A model generated the notes under the pieces. That model saw nothing but the letters and a program-made list of their open reading frames with translations. It did not search any database and was not told the DNA's origin. The position numbers were made by a program, and so were the translations under genes. Of a stretch of 64,000 nucleotides of DNA, positions 9,648-19,468 are shown piece after piece (the first letter of the stretch is position 1; each line of letters opens with the position of its first letter). The DNA comes from Herbiconiux aconitum (GTDB taxonomy: Bacteria; Actinomycetota; Actinomycetes; Actinomycetales; Microbacteriaceae). The stretch spans positions 1,798,001-1,862,000 of the forward strand of contig NZ_JANLCM010000001.1 in NCBI RefSeq assembly GCF_024979235.1, read 5' to 3'.

Positions 9648-10759
9648 ATGTCAATGACCTCGTGGCACGGATCGACTCTCTGCCTTACGGACGCGCAGAA
9701 CGCGCTCTGCTCGCCCGTGCGATCGCCCTAGCGATCGAGTCCGACGACGCTGAGCTCGAGTACGCGTTGCGGATGCGCATGACGCATTCCGCCGCGATGA
9801 CCGGTGACACAGAGGTTCAGCTCAGTTCCTTCGCCTGGTGTCGCGCCCGTCACGACGCTGATCCGAACCGGTTTCCCCTGACGGCGGGAGGGGAGCGGTT
9901 GCTCTGGCACTTCAAATGGATGGCCAGCGCGCTCGTCGGATCGGCACGATTCGGCCTCGATCAGATCGACCGAGTTCTCGATGACATGGAAGAGCGGTAC
10001 TCCCGTGCCGGCGTCGGCCGGAAAGGCGTTCTGCAGAGTCGCTTCCGGGTGAAGGTCGCGCTCGGCCACCTCGACGAGGCGCGCCGATTGCTCGACGAGT
10101 TGCGCTCAACGCCTTCCGATGACTTCGGCGACTGCGACGCCTGTTCGCGCGCCGTCGTCGCCTGGTATCACCTCGAAATGGAGAACGACGCGGCAGCAAT
10201 CACCATGGTGGAGGAGATGCTTTCCTCGGGTGCGACCTGTCACAGCCAGCCGCAGAACGCTATGTCGATGGTGCTCCTGCCGTACCTGCGCGCCGGGCGG
10301 GTGGCTGACGCGCAGTCGATGCATCGACGGTCCATCGACCTCGTGACAGAGCGCGGCGACCTCGGCGGTCTGGCCGGCCAGCTGATCTACTTCGCCGTCA
10401 CCGACGATGCGACGACGGGCCTTCCGGTGCTGGAGCGCCACATCGGCCGGATCGCCGATGACAGGCTCTTCGACGCTCAGCGATTCGACGTATTGTGCGC
10501 AATGGGGGTTCTGCTCGAGGCTCTCGACCGTGGCTCACACCGCCCGGTCAGGGTGGCCGGCGCCGAAGCGGCTGCTCTCGTCGGCATTCTCGGCGATCAC
10601 CCCGAACCGTGGTTTTCTGACGAGCTCGCCGTCGGTGTCAGGGCAGCGGCGGAGAAGCTTGCGCGAGCCTTTGACGGGCGGAACGGCACCAGGCGGTTCG
10701 AACGATCACTCGCCCGGTCGCGGGCGCTCGGCGACCTCAGCATCCGGCCCCAATCCTGA
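9644..10759 (+). CDS. Helical-repeat (TPR-like) protein coupled to the HSP90-like gene
   Basis: Predicted 371 aa with no certain family. The protein is almost all alpha-helical, with repeated helix pairs such as GHLDEARRLLDELR and GRVADAQSMHRRSIDLV that resemble tetratricopeptide repeats. GTG 9644 is chosen because it overlaps the preceding TGA (GTGA) and has a GGAGG a few bases upstream. The open frame extends much further upstream, but that part is only the shadow of the HSP90-like gene. In eukaryotes many HSP90 co-chaperones are TPR proteins, so a partner or client-adaptor role is an attractive inference, not a demonstrated one. Confidence 0.7.
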   Translation: MNVNDLVARIDSLPYGRAERALLARAIALAIESDDAELEYALRMRMTHSAAMTGDTEVQLSSFAWCRARHDADPNRFPLTAGGERLLWHFKWMASALVGSARFGLDQIDRVLDDMEERYSRAGVGRKGVLQSRFRVKVALGHLDEARRLLDELRSTPSDDFGDCDACSRAVVAWYHLEMENDAAAITMVEEMLSSGATCHSQPQNAMSMVLLPYLRAGRVADAQSMHRRSIDLVTERGDLGGLAGQLIYFAVTDDATTGLPVLERHIGRIADDRLFDAQRFDVLCAMGVLLEALDRGSHRPVRVAGAEAAALVGILGDHPEPWFSDELAVGVRAAAEKLARAFDGRNGTRRFERSLARSRALGDLSIRPQS

Positions 10760-10853
10760 AGTCGATCCAGAAGCCCTTTTGCGTTCCTCGGACTTCAGCC
10801 ACAATGGTGCTCTTGAGCCTCGTCAGGTCGGGGCCGGATCGAAGGAGATCGAA

Positions 10854-11063
10854 ATGGGACTGGACGACATCACGAAGAAGGCCCAAGAGTTCCTAGCGGA
10901 CAACAAGGTGCAAGAAGCGCTGAAGAGCGAGCAGGCCGAAGACATCAGCGACAAGGTGCTCGACGGTGTCTCCGACACCGTGAAGAAGGTCACCGGGGGC
11001 AAGTTCGATGAGCAGGTCGAGGGCGCCCGGGCTGCCGCCGACAAAGCAGTGGGCACCGAGTAG
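10854..11063 (+). CDS. MT0933-like small antitoxin-family protein
   Basis: A 69-aa, highly charged, helical protein starting MGLDDITKKAQEFL and ending AADKAVGTE. It resembles the small actinobacterial proteins of the MT0933/Rv0909 'antitoxin' family, whose toxin partners are often absent; no toxin gene is adjacent here either. A general stress-protein role is as likely as a toxin-antitoxin role. ATG 10854 has GAAGGAG 6-7 nt upstream. A possible promoter (TTGCGT at 10779-10784, CACAAT at 10800-10805) precedes it, with a short 15-nt spacer. Confidence 0.7.
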   Translation: MGLDDITKKAQEFLADNKVQEALKSEQAEDISDKVLDGVSDTVKKVTGGKFDEQVEGARAAADKAVGTE

Positions 11064-11096
11064 GCCGATTCGTCCGATTAGGACTTAGATGGTGAG

Positions 11097-12068
11097 ATGC
11101 CCCGCCTCCGACGCTCAGATTCATCGGGACGGGGCATCCGTCGTATCCGCTCGGGGAAGGGCTTCACCTACCGCGACGACGACGGCACCACCATCACCGA
11201 CCCGGAGTTGCGCGCCCGTTTCGAGCACCTGGCCATTCCGCCGGCGTGGACGGATGTCTGGATCGCGCCCTACGCGAACGGCCACATCCAGGCCACCGGA
11301 GTCGACGGCGCCGGTCGCCGTCAGTACATCTACCACCCGACGTGGCGGGAGCAGAAAGACCGCATCAAGTACGACCGGGCCCTGGCGCTGGCCGAATCGC
11401 TCCCGGCCGCCCGCCGGCTGGTGACGCTCGATCTGCGCAAAGAGGGCTACCCGCAGGAGCGCGCCCTGGCCGCGGGTTTCCGGATGCTCGACACCGGCTC
11501 GCTGAGGGTCGGCAACGAGCGCTACGCCCAGCAGCACGGCAGCTACGGGCTCACCAGTCTGCTGTGCGAGCACGCGACCGTGTCGGGTGACATCGTCAAG
11601 CTGGAGTTTCCTGCGAAGAGCGGCGAGGAATGGGAATCCGAGATCCTCGACGCCGACCTCGCCTCGGTGGTGCGGAGCCTGAAGCGTCGCGGGCCACAGG
11701 CGCGTCTGCTCGCGTGGAAGTCGGGTCACCGCACCTGGCATCCGGTTGATCCGGAAGAGATCAACGCCTACGTCAAGGAGCGCACGGGCGGCGAGTTCAC
11801 GGCCAAGGACTTCCGCACCCTGCACGGCACTCTCGCGGCCGCCGTGAGTCTCGCCCGGCACGGTCCGGAGGATCGGCCGACAGCTCGGGCACGGGCGCTG
11901 ACCGCGGCGATGCGCGACGCATCCGTGGTGCTCGGCAACACCCCGGCGATCGCGAAGAAGAGCTACGTCGACCCACGGGTCGTCGACCACTATTCGGCCG
12001 GGCAGACCATCGACCCGACCAGGCTGGCGTCGGCGGAGAGCGAGCTGCGGGCGCTCTTGTTCACCTGA
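11097..12068 (+). CDS. DNA topoisomerase IB
   Basis: A 323-aa eukaryal/poxviral-type topoisomerase that relaxes supercoils through a 3'-phosphotyrosine intermediate. The N-terminal domain includes IPPAWTDVWI and HIQATG. The catalytic domain shows LRVGNERYA (Arg), FTAKDFRTLHGT (Arg and His) and KKSYVDPRVVD, whose Tyr290 is the nucleophile. All residues of the family pentad appear intact. ATG 11097 is the best start, with GGTGAG just upstream. The gene stands alone between the MT0933-like gene and a structured intergenic region. Topo IB is a common accessory gene in actinobacteria. Confidence 0.93.
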   Translation: MPRLRRSDSSGRGIRRIRSGKGFTYRDDDGTTITDPELRARFEHLAIPPAWTDVWIAPYANGHIQATGVDGAGRRQYIYHPTWREQKDRIKYDRALALAESLPAARRLVTLDLRKEGYPQERALAAGFRMLDTGSLRVGNERYAQQHGSYGLTSLLCEHATVSGDIVKLEFPAKSGEEWESEILDADLASVVRSLKRRGPQARLLAWKSGHRTWHPVDPEEINAYVKERTGGEFTAKDFRTLHGTLAAAVSLARHGPEDRPTARARALTAAMRDASVVLGNTPAIAKKSYVDPRVVDHYSAGQTIDPTRLASAESELRALLFT

Positions 12069-12100
12069 TCCGATCCACTTTTCGGGCCTGAAGTCAAGGG

Positions 12101-12128
12101 TTGCGTTCTCGGTGCAAAGGCGCAGAAT
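12101..12128 (+). promoter_or_regulatory. Putative promoter facing the inverted-repeat element
   Basis: TTGCGT (12101-12106) and CAGAAT (12123-12128) are 16 nt apart. The start point would fall near 12135, a few bases before the left arm of the 14-bp inverted repeat. Confidence 0.35.
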
Positions 12129-12137
12129 GGGGGCAAT

Positions 12138-12239
12138 CGTTCTTACGGGAGGCTCGCCGCCAGACGCTGCGAACAGAGCTTGGCCGAGAGTGACCAGCGC
12201 GATTGAGACGACTGGGCTCCGGGTGCTCCCGTAAGAACG
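12138..12239 (+). ncRNA. Candidate structured RNA or MITE-like element with 14-bp inverted ends
   Basis: CGTTCTTACGGGAG (12138-12151) and its perfect reverse complement (12226-12239) bracket 74 nt inside the 219-nt gap between topoisomerase IB and the kinase gene. A promoter-like sequence ends at 12128 and a pyrimidine-rich TTTCTCGTTC follows the right arm. A ~105-nt RNA closed by a 14-bp helix is therefore possible. The alternative is a tiny non-autonomous element with terminal repeats; no flanking target duplication is visible. No known RNA family (SRP, 6S, 6C) matches by eye. Confidence 0.3.
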
Positions 12240-12287
12240 TTTCTCGTTCGACATGCCGTTGAAACCTGTCGGGCATAGCGTGGTGAT

Positions 12288-13055
12288 GTGTTCACCAAGT
12301 TCGACCCCGCGGCACCCGAGGGCTTCTTCGAGGCCGAAGCGGCCGGCCTCGCCTGGCTGGCCGCGAGCGACGGTGTCCCCTGCGTCAGGGTGCACGCGGT
12401 GCGGCCCGACGGCATCGAGCTCGACGAGTTGCGCAGCGCGCGGCCGAGCCGGGAGGCGGCGCGGCGATTCGGCGAGCTGCTCGCGGCGACGCACGCGGCG
12501 GGCGCGGATGCGTTCGGCGTGCCACCGGCAGGCTGGTCCGGCCCGTGCTACATCGGCCGGCGCGGGATGACGGTGGGGGAGTGGGCGACCTGGAGCGAGT
12601 TCTACCCGCAGGAACGGGTGCGGCCGTACGCCGAGCAGGCCGTGGCGCGGGGCAACCTGACCGCCGACGGCTTCCAGACCGTGGTGCGGGCGTGCGAGTT
12701 GATCCGCTCCGGCATCTTCGACGACGGCGAGCCGCCCGCGCGGCTGCACGGCGACCTCTGGTCGGGAAATGTCCTGTGGACACCGACGGGGGTGGTGCTC
12801 ATCGACCCAGCGGCGCACGGCGGCCACCGGGAGACCGATCTCGCCATGCTGGTGCTGTTCGGAGTGCCGTTCCTCGACGACATCCTGACCGCCTACGACC
12901 AGGTCGCGCCACTTGCTCCCGACTGGCACGCACGGGTTCCGCTGCACCAGTTGTTCCCGCTGGCCGTGCACGCCGTGGGCCACGGTCCGTCCTACGGCAC
13001 GGAGCTGGTGCGAGCCGCCGAGGCCGTGCTGGCCCTCGCCGCCGGGGTGGCATGA
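12288..13055 (+). CDS. Fructosamine/ketosamine-3-kinase family protein
   Basis: A 255-aa aminoglycoside-phosphotransferase-fold kinase. LHGDLWSGNVLW is the catalytic loop (Asp base and Asn metal ligand), and LIDPAAHGGHRETDLAML replaces the DFG-type metal-binding segment; both are typical of fructosamine kinases, which phosphorylate glycated amines for repair. N-terminal ATP-binding strands are present but weakly conserved. GTG 12288 follows TAGCGT (12276-12281) by 6 nt with no Shine-Dalgarno sequence, so it is probably leaderless. The substrate cannot be deduced. Confidence 0.85.
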   Translation: MFTKFDPAAPEGFFEAEAAGLAWLAASDGVPCVRVHAVRPDGIELDELRSARPSREAARRFGELLAATHAAGADAFGVPPAGWSGPCYIGRRGMTVGEWATWSEFYPQERVRPYAEQAVARGNLTADGFQTVVRACELIRSGIFDDGEPPARLHGDLWSGNVLWTPTGVVLIDPAAHGGHRETDLAMLVLFGVPFLDDILTAYDQVAPLAPDWHARVPLHQLFPLAVHAVGHGPSYGTELVRAAEAVLALAAGVA

Positions 13056-13075
13056 GCAGGCGCGACACGCCCGGG

Positions 13076-13104
13076 TTGCAAGTAGGCCCCCGATGTGGCA
13101 AACT
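13076..13104 (+). promoter_or_regulatory. S10 operon promoter and ~210-nt leader
   Basis: TTGCAA (13076-13081) is followed after 17 nt by CAAACT (13099-13104) with an upstream TGG (extended -10). Transcription would start near 13111. The leader to 13319 holds no convincing gene but has small hairpins (CACTG/CAGTG near 13150, TAGCC/GGCTA near 13170). It is a natural place for ribosomal-protein feedback control, as by L4 in E. coli, but no known element is recognisable. Confidence 0.6.
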
Positions 13105-13319
13105 CGTCTAGTTCAACATTTCGGGCCGCCCTTGGCGTGCCGGATCACTGTTTTGGCAGTGCATAGCCCCTGAGGCTAGGCCGCAGACAGCAGAACATAG
13201 CTTAATCGCCACCCCCTCCTCGCCCTAGGTGAAGTGTGTGTGCGCGTGCTTGATAGCAAAACAGTGGTGCGTCCAATGCAGTCGAGGCTGTACGACGCGA
13301 GACAGAGAGAGAGTCACAC

Positions 13320-13628
13320 ATGGCGGGACAGAAGATCCGCATTCGACTTAAGTCGTATGACCATGAGGTCATCGACACCTCGGCGCGCAAGATCGTCGAC
13401 ACGGTCACCCGTGCAGGAGCAACCGTCGTCGGCCCCGTGCCGCTTCCGACGGAGAAGAACGTGATCGCAGTCATCCGTTCTCCCCACAAGTACAAGGACA
13501 GCCGGGAGCACTTCGAGATGCGCACCCACAAGCGCTTGATCGACATCATCGACCCGACGCCGAAGGCCGTCGACTCGCTCATGCGTCTCGACCTCCCCGC
13601 CGACGTCAACATCGAGATCAAGCTCTGA
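13320..13628 (+). CDS. rpsJ: 30S ribosomal protein S10
   Basis: S10 (102 aa, full length) is a 30S head protein and also binds NusB in antitermination. The [19 protein letters not shown] start and the [17 protein letters not shown] segments are diagnostic. It is the first gene of the S10 operon. The region before ATG 13320 is purine-rich (GAGAGAGAG) rather than a clear Shine-Dalgarno sequence. Confidence 0.98.
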   Translation: MAGQKIRIRLKSYDHEVIDTSARKIVDTVTRAGATVVGPVPLPTEKNVIAVIRSPHKYKDSREHFEMRTHKRLIDIIDPTPKAVDSLMRLDLPADVNIEIKL

Positions 13629-13652
13629 GCGGGAAGGAACCAGTAAACACTC

Positions 13653-14309
13653 ATGGCTACCACCGCTAAGACTTCCAAAGGCCTGCTCGGCAAGAAGCTC
13701 GGCATGACCCAGGTGTGGGACGAGAACAACCGTCTCATCCCCGTGACCGTCGTCGAGGTCTCTCCGAACGTCGTCACCCAGATCCGCACCCCGGAGAAGG
13801 ACGGCTACTCGGCCGTTCAGATCGCCGCCGGCCAGATCGACCCCCGTAAGGTCAACAAGCCCGCCACCGGTCACTTCGACGCCGCCGGGGTCACCCCGCG
13901 TCGCCACATCACCGAGATCCGCACCGCGGATGCCGCTGACTACACCATCGGCCAGGAGCTCACCGCCGAGAGCGTCTTCGAAGCCGGCCAGAAGGTCGAC
14001 GTCGTGGGCACCTCGAAGGGTAAGGGCTTCGCCGGTGTGATGAAGCGCCACAACTTCAAGGGTGTCTCCTCGTCGCACGGTTCGCACCGCAACCACCGCA
14101 AGCCCGGCTCGATCGGTGCGTCCTCGACGCCCAGCCGTGTCTTCAAGGGCATGCGCATGGCCGGCCGCATGGGTGGCGAGCGCGTCACCGTGCTCAACCT
14201 GGTCATCCACTCGGTCGACGCCGAGAAGGGCCTGCTGCTGGTCAAGGGCGCCGTTCCCGGTGCCAAGGGCCGCCTCGTTTTCGTTCGCAACGCAGTGAAG
14301 GGGGCGTAG
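13653..14309 (+). CDS. rplC: 50S ribosomal protein L3
   Basis: L3 (218 aa) is one of the first proteins bound in 50S assembly and its loop approaches the peptidyl transferase centre. [15 protein letters not shown] at the N-terminus and the [14 protein letters not shown] loop are family signatures. It lies 24 nt after rpsJ and 3 nt before rplD, the conserved order. Confidence 0.98.
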   Translation: MATTAKTSKGLLGKKLGMTQVWDENNRLIPVTVVEVSPNVVTQIRTPEKDGYSAVQIAAGQIDPRKVNKPATGHFDAAGVTPRRHITEIRTADAADYTIGQELTAESVFEAGQKVDVVGTSKGKGFAGVMKRHNFKGVSSSHGSHRNHRKPGSIGASSTPSRVFKGMRMAGRMGGERVTVLNLVIHSVDAEKGLLLVKGAVPGAKGRLVFVRNAVKGA

Positions 14310-14312
14310 TTC

Positions 14313-14972
14313 ATGGCTACCGCAACTAACACGCTCGATGTCCTCGACGTCTCCGGCAAGAAGTCCGGCACCGTCGAGCTGCCCGCCGAGATCTTCGACG
14401 TGCAGACCAACATCCCGCTCATCCACCAGGTCGTCGTCGCTCAGCTCGCCGCGGCCCGTCAGGGAACCCACAAGACCAAGCGTCGTGGTGAGGTCTCCGG
14501 TGCCGGCCGCAAGCCGTTCAAGCAGAAGGGAACCGGTCGCGCTCGTCAGGGCTCGATCCGCGCCCCTCAGATGACCGGTGGTGGCATCGTGCACGGACCG
14601 GTGCCCCGCAGCTACGCGCAGCGCACCCCCAAGAAGATGATCGCCGCGGCTCTGCTCGGCGCGCTGTCCGACCGCGCTCGCGGCGGCCGCGTGCACGTGG
14701 TCGAGTCGCTCTCGCAGGGTGAGACCCCCTCGACGAAGGCCGTGAACGAGTTCCTCGCCACTGTCGCGTCGTCCAAGCACGTGCTGATCGTGCTGGAGCG
14801 CACCGACGAGCTGAGCCTCAAGAGCGTTCGCAACATCCCGACCGTTCACGTGCTGCCCGCAGACCAGCTGAACGCCTACGACGTCCTCGTCTCCGACGAC
14901 ATCGTCTTCACCAAGGGTTCCTTCGACGGCTTCGTCGCCTCGAAGACCAAGAAGGAAGAGGTTTCCGCATGA
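14313..14972 (+). CDS. rplD: 50S ribosomal protein L4
   Basis: L4 (219 aa) lines the exit tunnel. The internal basic loop ([24 protein letters not shown]) is intact. In E. coli L4 also represses the S10 operon; the long leader upstream of rpsJ would be the place to look for this here. Its stop overlaps the rplW start by four bases (ATGA). Confidence 0.98.
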   Translation: MATATNTLDVLDVSGKKSGTVELPAEIFDVQTNIPLIHQVVVAQLAAARQGTHKTKRRGEVSGAGRKPFKQKGTGRARQGSIRAPQMTGGGIVHGPVPRSYAQRTPKKMIAAALLGALSDRARGGRVHVVESLSQGETPSTKAVNEFLATVASSKHVLIVLERTDELSLKSVRNIPTVHVLPADQLNAYDVLVSDDIVFTKGSFDGFVASKTKKEEVSA

Positions 14973-15274
14973 GCAACGCCGCGTTCAACAAGGACCCGCG
15001 CGACATCATCCTGTCTCCGGTCGTCTCCGAGAAGAGCTACGGCCTGATCGATGAGGGCAAGTACACCTTCGTGGTCGACCCCCGCTCGAACAAGACCGAG
15101 ATCAAGCTCGCCATCGAGAAGATCTTCGGTGTTCAGGTCGCGTCGATCAACACGCTGAACCGCACGGGCAAGACCCGTCGCACCAAGTTCGGCCAGGGCA
15201 AGCGCAAGGACACCAAGCGTGCCATCGTCACGCTGAAGTCCGGTTCCATCGACATCTTCACGGCCGTCGGCTAG
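14969..15274 (+). CDS. rplW: 50S ribosomal protein L23
   Basis: L23 (101 aa) sits at the tunnel exit and forms the docking site for trigger factor and SRP. The [21 protein letters not shown] start and the [12 protein letters not shown] loop are typical. ATG 14969 overlaps the rplD stop, so translation is coupled. Confidence 0.98.
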   Translation: MSNAAFNKDPRDIILSPVVSEKSYGLIDEGKYTFVVDPRSNKTEIKLAIEKIFGVQVASINTLNRTGKTRRTKFGQGKRKDTKRAIVTLKSGSIDIFTAVG

Positions 15275-15299
15275 GCGCGGAAGCTAGAGGAAAAGACAC

Positions 15300-16139
<840 letters not shown>

Positions 16140-16151
16140 GAGTCGTAGAAA

Positions 16152-16433
16152 ATGCCACGCAGTCTCAAAAAGGGCCCCTTCGTCGACGACCACCTGTACC
16201 GCAAGGTCGTCACGCAGAACGAAGCCGGTTCGAAGAACGTCATCAAGACCTGGTCGCGCCGTTCGATGATCATCCCCGCGTTCCTCGGGCACACCATCGC
16301 TGTGCACGACGGCCGCAAGCACATCCCGGTGTTCATCACCGAGACCATGGTCGGTCACAAGCTGGGCGAATTCGCCCCCACCCGTACCTTCCGTGGACAC
16401 GTGAAGGACGACAAGAAGGGCCGTCGCCGCTAA
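16152..16433 (+). CDS. rpsS: 30S ribosomal protein S19
   Basis: S19 (93 aa, full length) binds 16S rRNA in the 30S head with S13. The [15 protein letters not shown] start and [16 protein letters not shown] are family signatures. It is located between rplB and rplV as usual. Confidence 0.98.
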   Translation: MPRSLKKGPFVDDHLYRKVVTQNEAGSKNVIKTWSRRSMIIPAFLGHTIAVHDGRKHIPVFITETMVGHKLGEFAPTRTFRGHVKDDKKGRRR

Positions 16434-16460
16434 CCGCGGTGACGTGAAGGAGGAAGAGAA

Positions 16461-16856
16461 ATGGTGGAGTCGATCGCACGCGTGCGTCACATCCGCGTCA
16501 CCCCCATGAAGGCCCGTCGTGTCGTCAACCTGATCCGCGGCCGTCAGGCCGTTGAAGCGTTGGCCATCCTGAAGTTCGCCCCACAGGGCGCTTCGGAGCC
16601 CGTGTACAAGCTGGTCGCCTCGGCGATCGCGAACGCGCGGGTCAAGGCGGATGCCTCGAACAGCTACCTGGACGAGCAGGACCTTTTCATCGCGAAGGCT
16701 TTCGTCGATGAGGGCACCACGCTCAAGCGCTTCCAGCCTCGTGCACAGGGTCGCGCGTTCCGCATCAACAAGCGCACCAGCCACATCACGATCGTGCTGG
16801 CAACCCCCGACGAGGCTTCGGCCATCGAAGGCGCGAGCAAGAAGGCGAGCAAGTAA
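16461..16856 (+). CDS. rplV: 50S ribosomal protein L22
   Basis: L22 (131 aa) lines the exit tunnel; its beta-hairpin loop carries macrolide-resistance positions. [22 protein letters not shown] and the [20 protein letters not shown] segment are typical. A short Ala/Lys/Ser tail extends the C-terminus. AAGGAGGAAGAGAA precedes ATG 16461. The stop overlaps the rpsC start by one base (TAATG). Confidence 0.98.
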   Translation: MVESIARVRHIRVTPMKARRVVNLIRGRQAVEALAILKFAPQGASEPVYKLVASAIANARVKADASNSYLDEQDLFIAKAFVDEGTTLKRFQPRAQGRAFRINKRTSHITIVLATPDEASAIEGASKKASK

Positions 16857-17620
16857 TGGGCCAGAAAGTCAATCCGTACGGCTTCCGTCTCGGAATCACC
16901 ACCGACCACGTGTCGCGCTGGTTCTCCGACAGCACGAAGAAGGGTCAGCGCTACAGCGACTATGTCGCCGAAGACGTGAAGATCCGCAACCTGCTGAAGA
17001 CCTCGCTCGACCGCGCCGGAGTGGCGCGCATCGAGATCGAGCGCACCCGTGACCGCGTTCGCGTCGACATTCACACCGCCCGTCCGGGCATCGTGATCGG
17101 TCGTCGTGGCGCCGAGGCCGAGCGCATCCGCTCCGACCTCGAGAAGCTCACCGGCAAGCAGATCCAGCTGAACATCCTCGAGGTCAAGAACCCCGAGGCC
17201 GAGGCTCAGCTGGTGGCTCAGGGCATCGCCGAGCAGCTCACCGCTCGTGTGGCCTTCCGCCGCGCGATGCGCAAGGGTCTGCAGGGTGCTCAGCGCGCCG
17301 GCGCCAAGGGTGTCCGCATCCAGGTCTCCGGCCGTCTCGGCGGCGCGGAGATGAGCCGCTCGGAGTTCTACCGTGAAGGCCGCGTGCCGCTGCACACCCT
17401 CCGCGCCAACATCGACTACGGCTTCTACGAGGCCAAGACGACGTTCGGCCGCATCGGTGTGAAGGTCTGGATCTACAAGGGCGACATCACCAACAAGGAG
17501 CTCGCCCGCGAGCAGGCCAACCAGAAGTCGACGCGCCCCGAGCGTGGCGACCGTGACCGTCCGCGCCGTAACGCCGCCCCCAAGGCGGACGCTCCGGTCG
17601 CAGCAGGAGTTGAGGCGTAA
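16856..17620 (+). CDS. rpsC: 30S ribosomal protein S3
   Basis: S3 (254 aa) has KH domain 2 with the GXXG-type [12 protein letters not shown] loop and lies at the mRNA entry site. [18 protein letters not shown] is the standard start. The last ~35 residues form a basic/Pro/Ala-rich low-complexity tail ([13 protein letters not shown] and onward), one of several tails on ribosomal proteins here. Confidence 0.98.
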   Translation: MGQKVNPYGFRLGITTDHVSRWFSDSTKKGQRYSDYVAEDVKIRNLLKTSLDRAGVARIEIERTRDRVRVDIHTARPGIVIGRRGAEAERIRSDLEKLTGKQIQLNILEVKNPEAEAQLVAQGIAEQLTARVAFRRAMRKGLQGAQRAGAKGVRIQVSGRLGGAEMSRSEFYREGRVPLHTLRANIDYGFYEAKTTFGRIGVKVWIYKGDITNKELAREQANQKSTRPERGDRDRPRRNAAPKADAPVAAGVEA

Positions 17621-17622
17621 CC

Positions 17623-18042
17623 ATGCTTATCCCCCGTAGAGTCAAACACCGCAAGCAGCACCACCCGGGTCGCAGTGGGCACGCCACCGGCGGCACCAAG
17701 GTGAGCTTCGGCGAGTACGGCATCCAGGCCATCACCCCCGCTTACGTGACCAACCGTCAGATCGAGTCCGCTCGTATCGCGATGACCCGTCACATCAAGC
17801 GTGGTGGAAAGGTGTGGATCAACATCTACCCCGACCGTCCGCTCACGAAGAAGCCGGCCGAAACCCGCATGGGTTCCGGTAAGGGTTCGCCCGAGTGGTG
17901 GGTCGCGAACGTCAAGCCGGGTCGTGTGCTGTTCGAGCTGAGCGGGGTCAACGAGACCGTCGCTCGCGAGGCGCTCACCCGAGCAATCCACAAGCTGCCC
18001 CTTAAGGCACGCATCATCAAGCGCGAGGAGGGCGACGCGTAA
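17623..18042 (+). CDS. rplP: 50S ribosomal protein L16
   Basis: L16 (139 aa) helps position the A-site t[20 protein letters not shown], and the [13 protein letters not shown] loop with the conserved arginine region upstream, are diagnostic. It is 2 nt after rpsC; its stop overlaps the rpmC start (TAATG). Confidence 0.98.
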   Translation: MLIPRRVKHRKQHHPGRSGHATGGTKVSFGEYGIQAITPAYVTNRQIESARIAMTRHIKRGGKVWINIYPDRPLTKKPAETRMGSGKGSPEWWVANVKPGRVLFELSGVNETVAREALTRAIHKLPLKARIIKREEGDA

Positions 18043-18380
18043 TGGCGATCGGTTCCAAGGAGCTCGCCCCGGCGGAGCTCGACACGTTCGAAGATTCTCG
18101 ACTTCTCGAGGAACTTCGCAAGGCCAAGGAAGAGCTGTTCAACCTGCGCTTCCAGTCGGCTACCGGCCAGCTCGAAAGCCACGGCCGCCTGCGCGCCGTG
18201 AAGCGTGACATCTCGCGCATCTACACGGTCATCCGTGAGCGCGAGCTGGGCATCCGAGCGACGCCCGCCCCCGTCGAGGCCCCGGCCAAGGCGACGAAGA
18301 AGACCAAGAAGGCGACCGAGGCACCCGCTGCCGAGGCTGCCGAGCCTGAGAAGGCTGCTGAGACCGAGGAGGCCAAGTAA
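18042..18380 (+). CDS. rpmC: 50S ribosomal protein L29 with C-terminal extension
   Basis: The L29 core ([38 protein letters not shown]) occupies the first ~75 residues. L29 lies near the tunnel exit. At 112 aa the protein is clearly longer than the usual 60-80. The extra ~35 residues are an Ala/Pro/Lys/Glu-rich low-complexity tail, probably disordered and solvent-exposed near the exit site. Its start and stop each overlap the neighbouring gene by one base (TAATG). Confidence 0.97.
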   Translation: MAIGSKELAPAELDTFEDSRLLEELRKAKEELFNLRFQSATGQLESHGRLRAVKRDISRIYTVIRERELGIRATPAPVEAPAKATKKTKKATEAPAAEAAEPEKAAETEEAK

Positions 18381-18703
18381 TGGCTAAGACCGAAGAAAAG
18401 GTCGTAGCGACTGGCCACGAGTCGGCTTCGCACGACGTCAAAGACGCGGAGGCCCGCGGTTACCGCAAGGCTCGCCGCGGCTACGTGACTTCCGACAAGA
18501 TGGACAAGACCATCGTCGTCGAGGTCGAGGACCGCGTGAAGCACCCGCTGTACGGCAAGGTCATCCGCCGCACCTCCAAGGTGAAGGCGCACGACGAGAC
18601 CAACAGCGCCGGCATCGGCGACCTCGTGCTCATCAACGAGACCCGTCCCCTGAGTTCGACCAAGCGCTGGCGTCTGGTCGAGATCCTCGAGAAGGCCAAG
18701 TAG
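18380..18703 (+). CDS. rpsQ: 30S ribosomal protein S17
   Basis: S17 (107 aa) is an OB-fold primary 16S rRNA binder. The core starts around residue 30 ([32 protein letters not shown]) and ends in [12 protein letters not shown]. The first ~30 residues are an acidic/polar extension not found in the ~85-aa E. coli protein. It is the last gene of the first tightly packed block; rplN follows after 34 nt. Confidence 0.98.
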   Translation: MAKTEEKVVATGHESASHDVKDAEARGYRKARRGYVTSDKMDKTIVVEVEDRVKHPLYGKVIRRTSKVKAHDETNSAGIGDLVLINETRPLSSTKRWRLVEILEKAK

Positions 18704-18737
18704 GCCTCGGCTTACTTAGTTCAGGAAGAGTAGAAGA

Positions 18738-19106
18738 ATGCTTCAGCAAGAATCACGAGTGAAGGTCGCCGACAACACCGGCGCCAAGGAGCTCCTGACG
18801 ATTCGTGTTCTCGGTGGATCCGGCCGTCGCTACGCGGGACTCGGCGATGTCATCGTCGCCACCGTGAAGGACGCCATCCCCGGTGGCAACGTCAAGAAGG
18901 GCGATGTGGTCAAGGCCGTCATCGTCCGCACCGTCAAGTCGACCCGTCGTTCCGACGGCTCGTACATCAAGTTCGACGAGAACGCCGCCGTGATCCTGAA
19001 GAACGACGGGGACCCCCGTGGTACCCGCATCTTCGGACCGGTCGGCCGTGAGCTCCGTGACAAGAAGTTCATGAAGATCATCTCGCTGGCACCGGAGGTC
19101 ATTTAG
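18738..19106 (+). CDS. rplN: 50S ribosomal protein L14
   Basis: L14 (122 aa, full length) is at the subunit interface. [20 protein letters not shown] and the [20 protein letters not shown] segment are typical. GGAAGAG precedes ATG 18738. It begins the spc-type part of the cluster. Confidence 0.98.
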   Translation: MLQQESRVKVADNTGAKELLTIRVLGGSGRRYAGLGDVIVATVKDAIPGGNVKKGDVVKAVIVRTVKSTRRSDGSYIKFDENAAVILKNDGDPRGTRIFGPVGRELRDKKFMKIISLAPEVI

Positions 19107-19108
19107 TC

Positions 19109-19468
19109 ATGGCGAACATCAAGAAGGGTGACCTGGTTCAGGTCATCTCCGGCCCCAGCCAGGCCCGCGGCGGAGACCGCGGCAAGCAGGGTCGTGTCAT
19201 CGAGGTGCAGGTCGAGAAGGACCGCGTCGTCGTCGAGGGCGTGAACTTCGTCACGAAGCACGTTCGCGTCGGTCAGACCCAGCGCGGCACGAAGACCGGC
19301 GGCATCGAGACCATGGAGGCGCCGATCCACGTGTCGAACGTCGCTCTGGTCGACCCCGAGACCAAGAAGCCGACCCGCGTCGGCCACCGCAACGAAGAAG
19401 TCACGAAGGACGGCGTCACCAAGACGGTCCGCGTTCGTTACGCGAAGAAGTCAGGTAAGGACCTCTGA
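19109..19468 (+). CDS. rplX: 50S ribosomal protein L24
   Basis: L24 (119 aa) is an assembly initiator with an N-terminal KOW motif ([27 protein letters not shown]). It is 2 nt after rplN; its stop overlaps the rplE ATG (ATGA). Length is a little above the E. coli protein, mostly in the C-terminal basic part. Confidence 0.98.
   Translation: MANIKKGDLVQVISGPSQARGGDRGKQGRVIEVQVEKDRVVVEGVNFVTKHVRVGQTQRGTKTGGIETMEAPIHVSNVALVDPETKKPTRVGHRNEEVTKDGVTKTVRVRYAKKSGKDL

Noticed and set aside
10854..11063. Active toxin-antitoxin module
   Set aside because: Only the antitoxin-like small protein is present; no toxin gene adjoins it, so a module is not claimed.
12138..12239. SRP RNA, 6S or 6C RNA identity for the inverted-repeat element
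   Set aside because: The SRP tetraloop region and the C-rich loops of 6C RNA are not present; kept only as an unidentified candidate.
13234..13464. Open frame in the S10 leader running into rpsJ
   Set aside because: It overlaps rpsJ in another frame and lacks conservation or a ribosome-binding site; a regulatory leader peptide cannot be supported.
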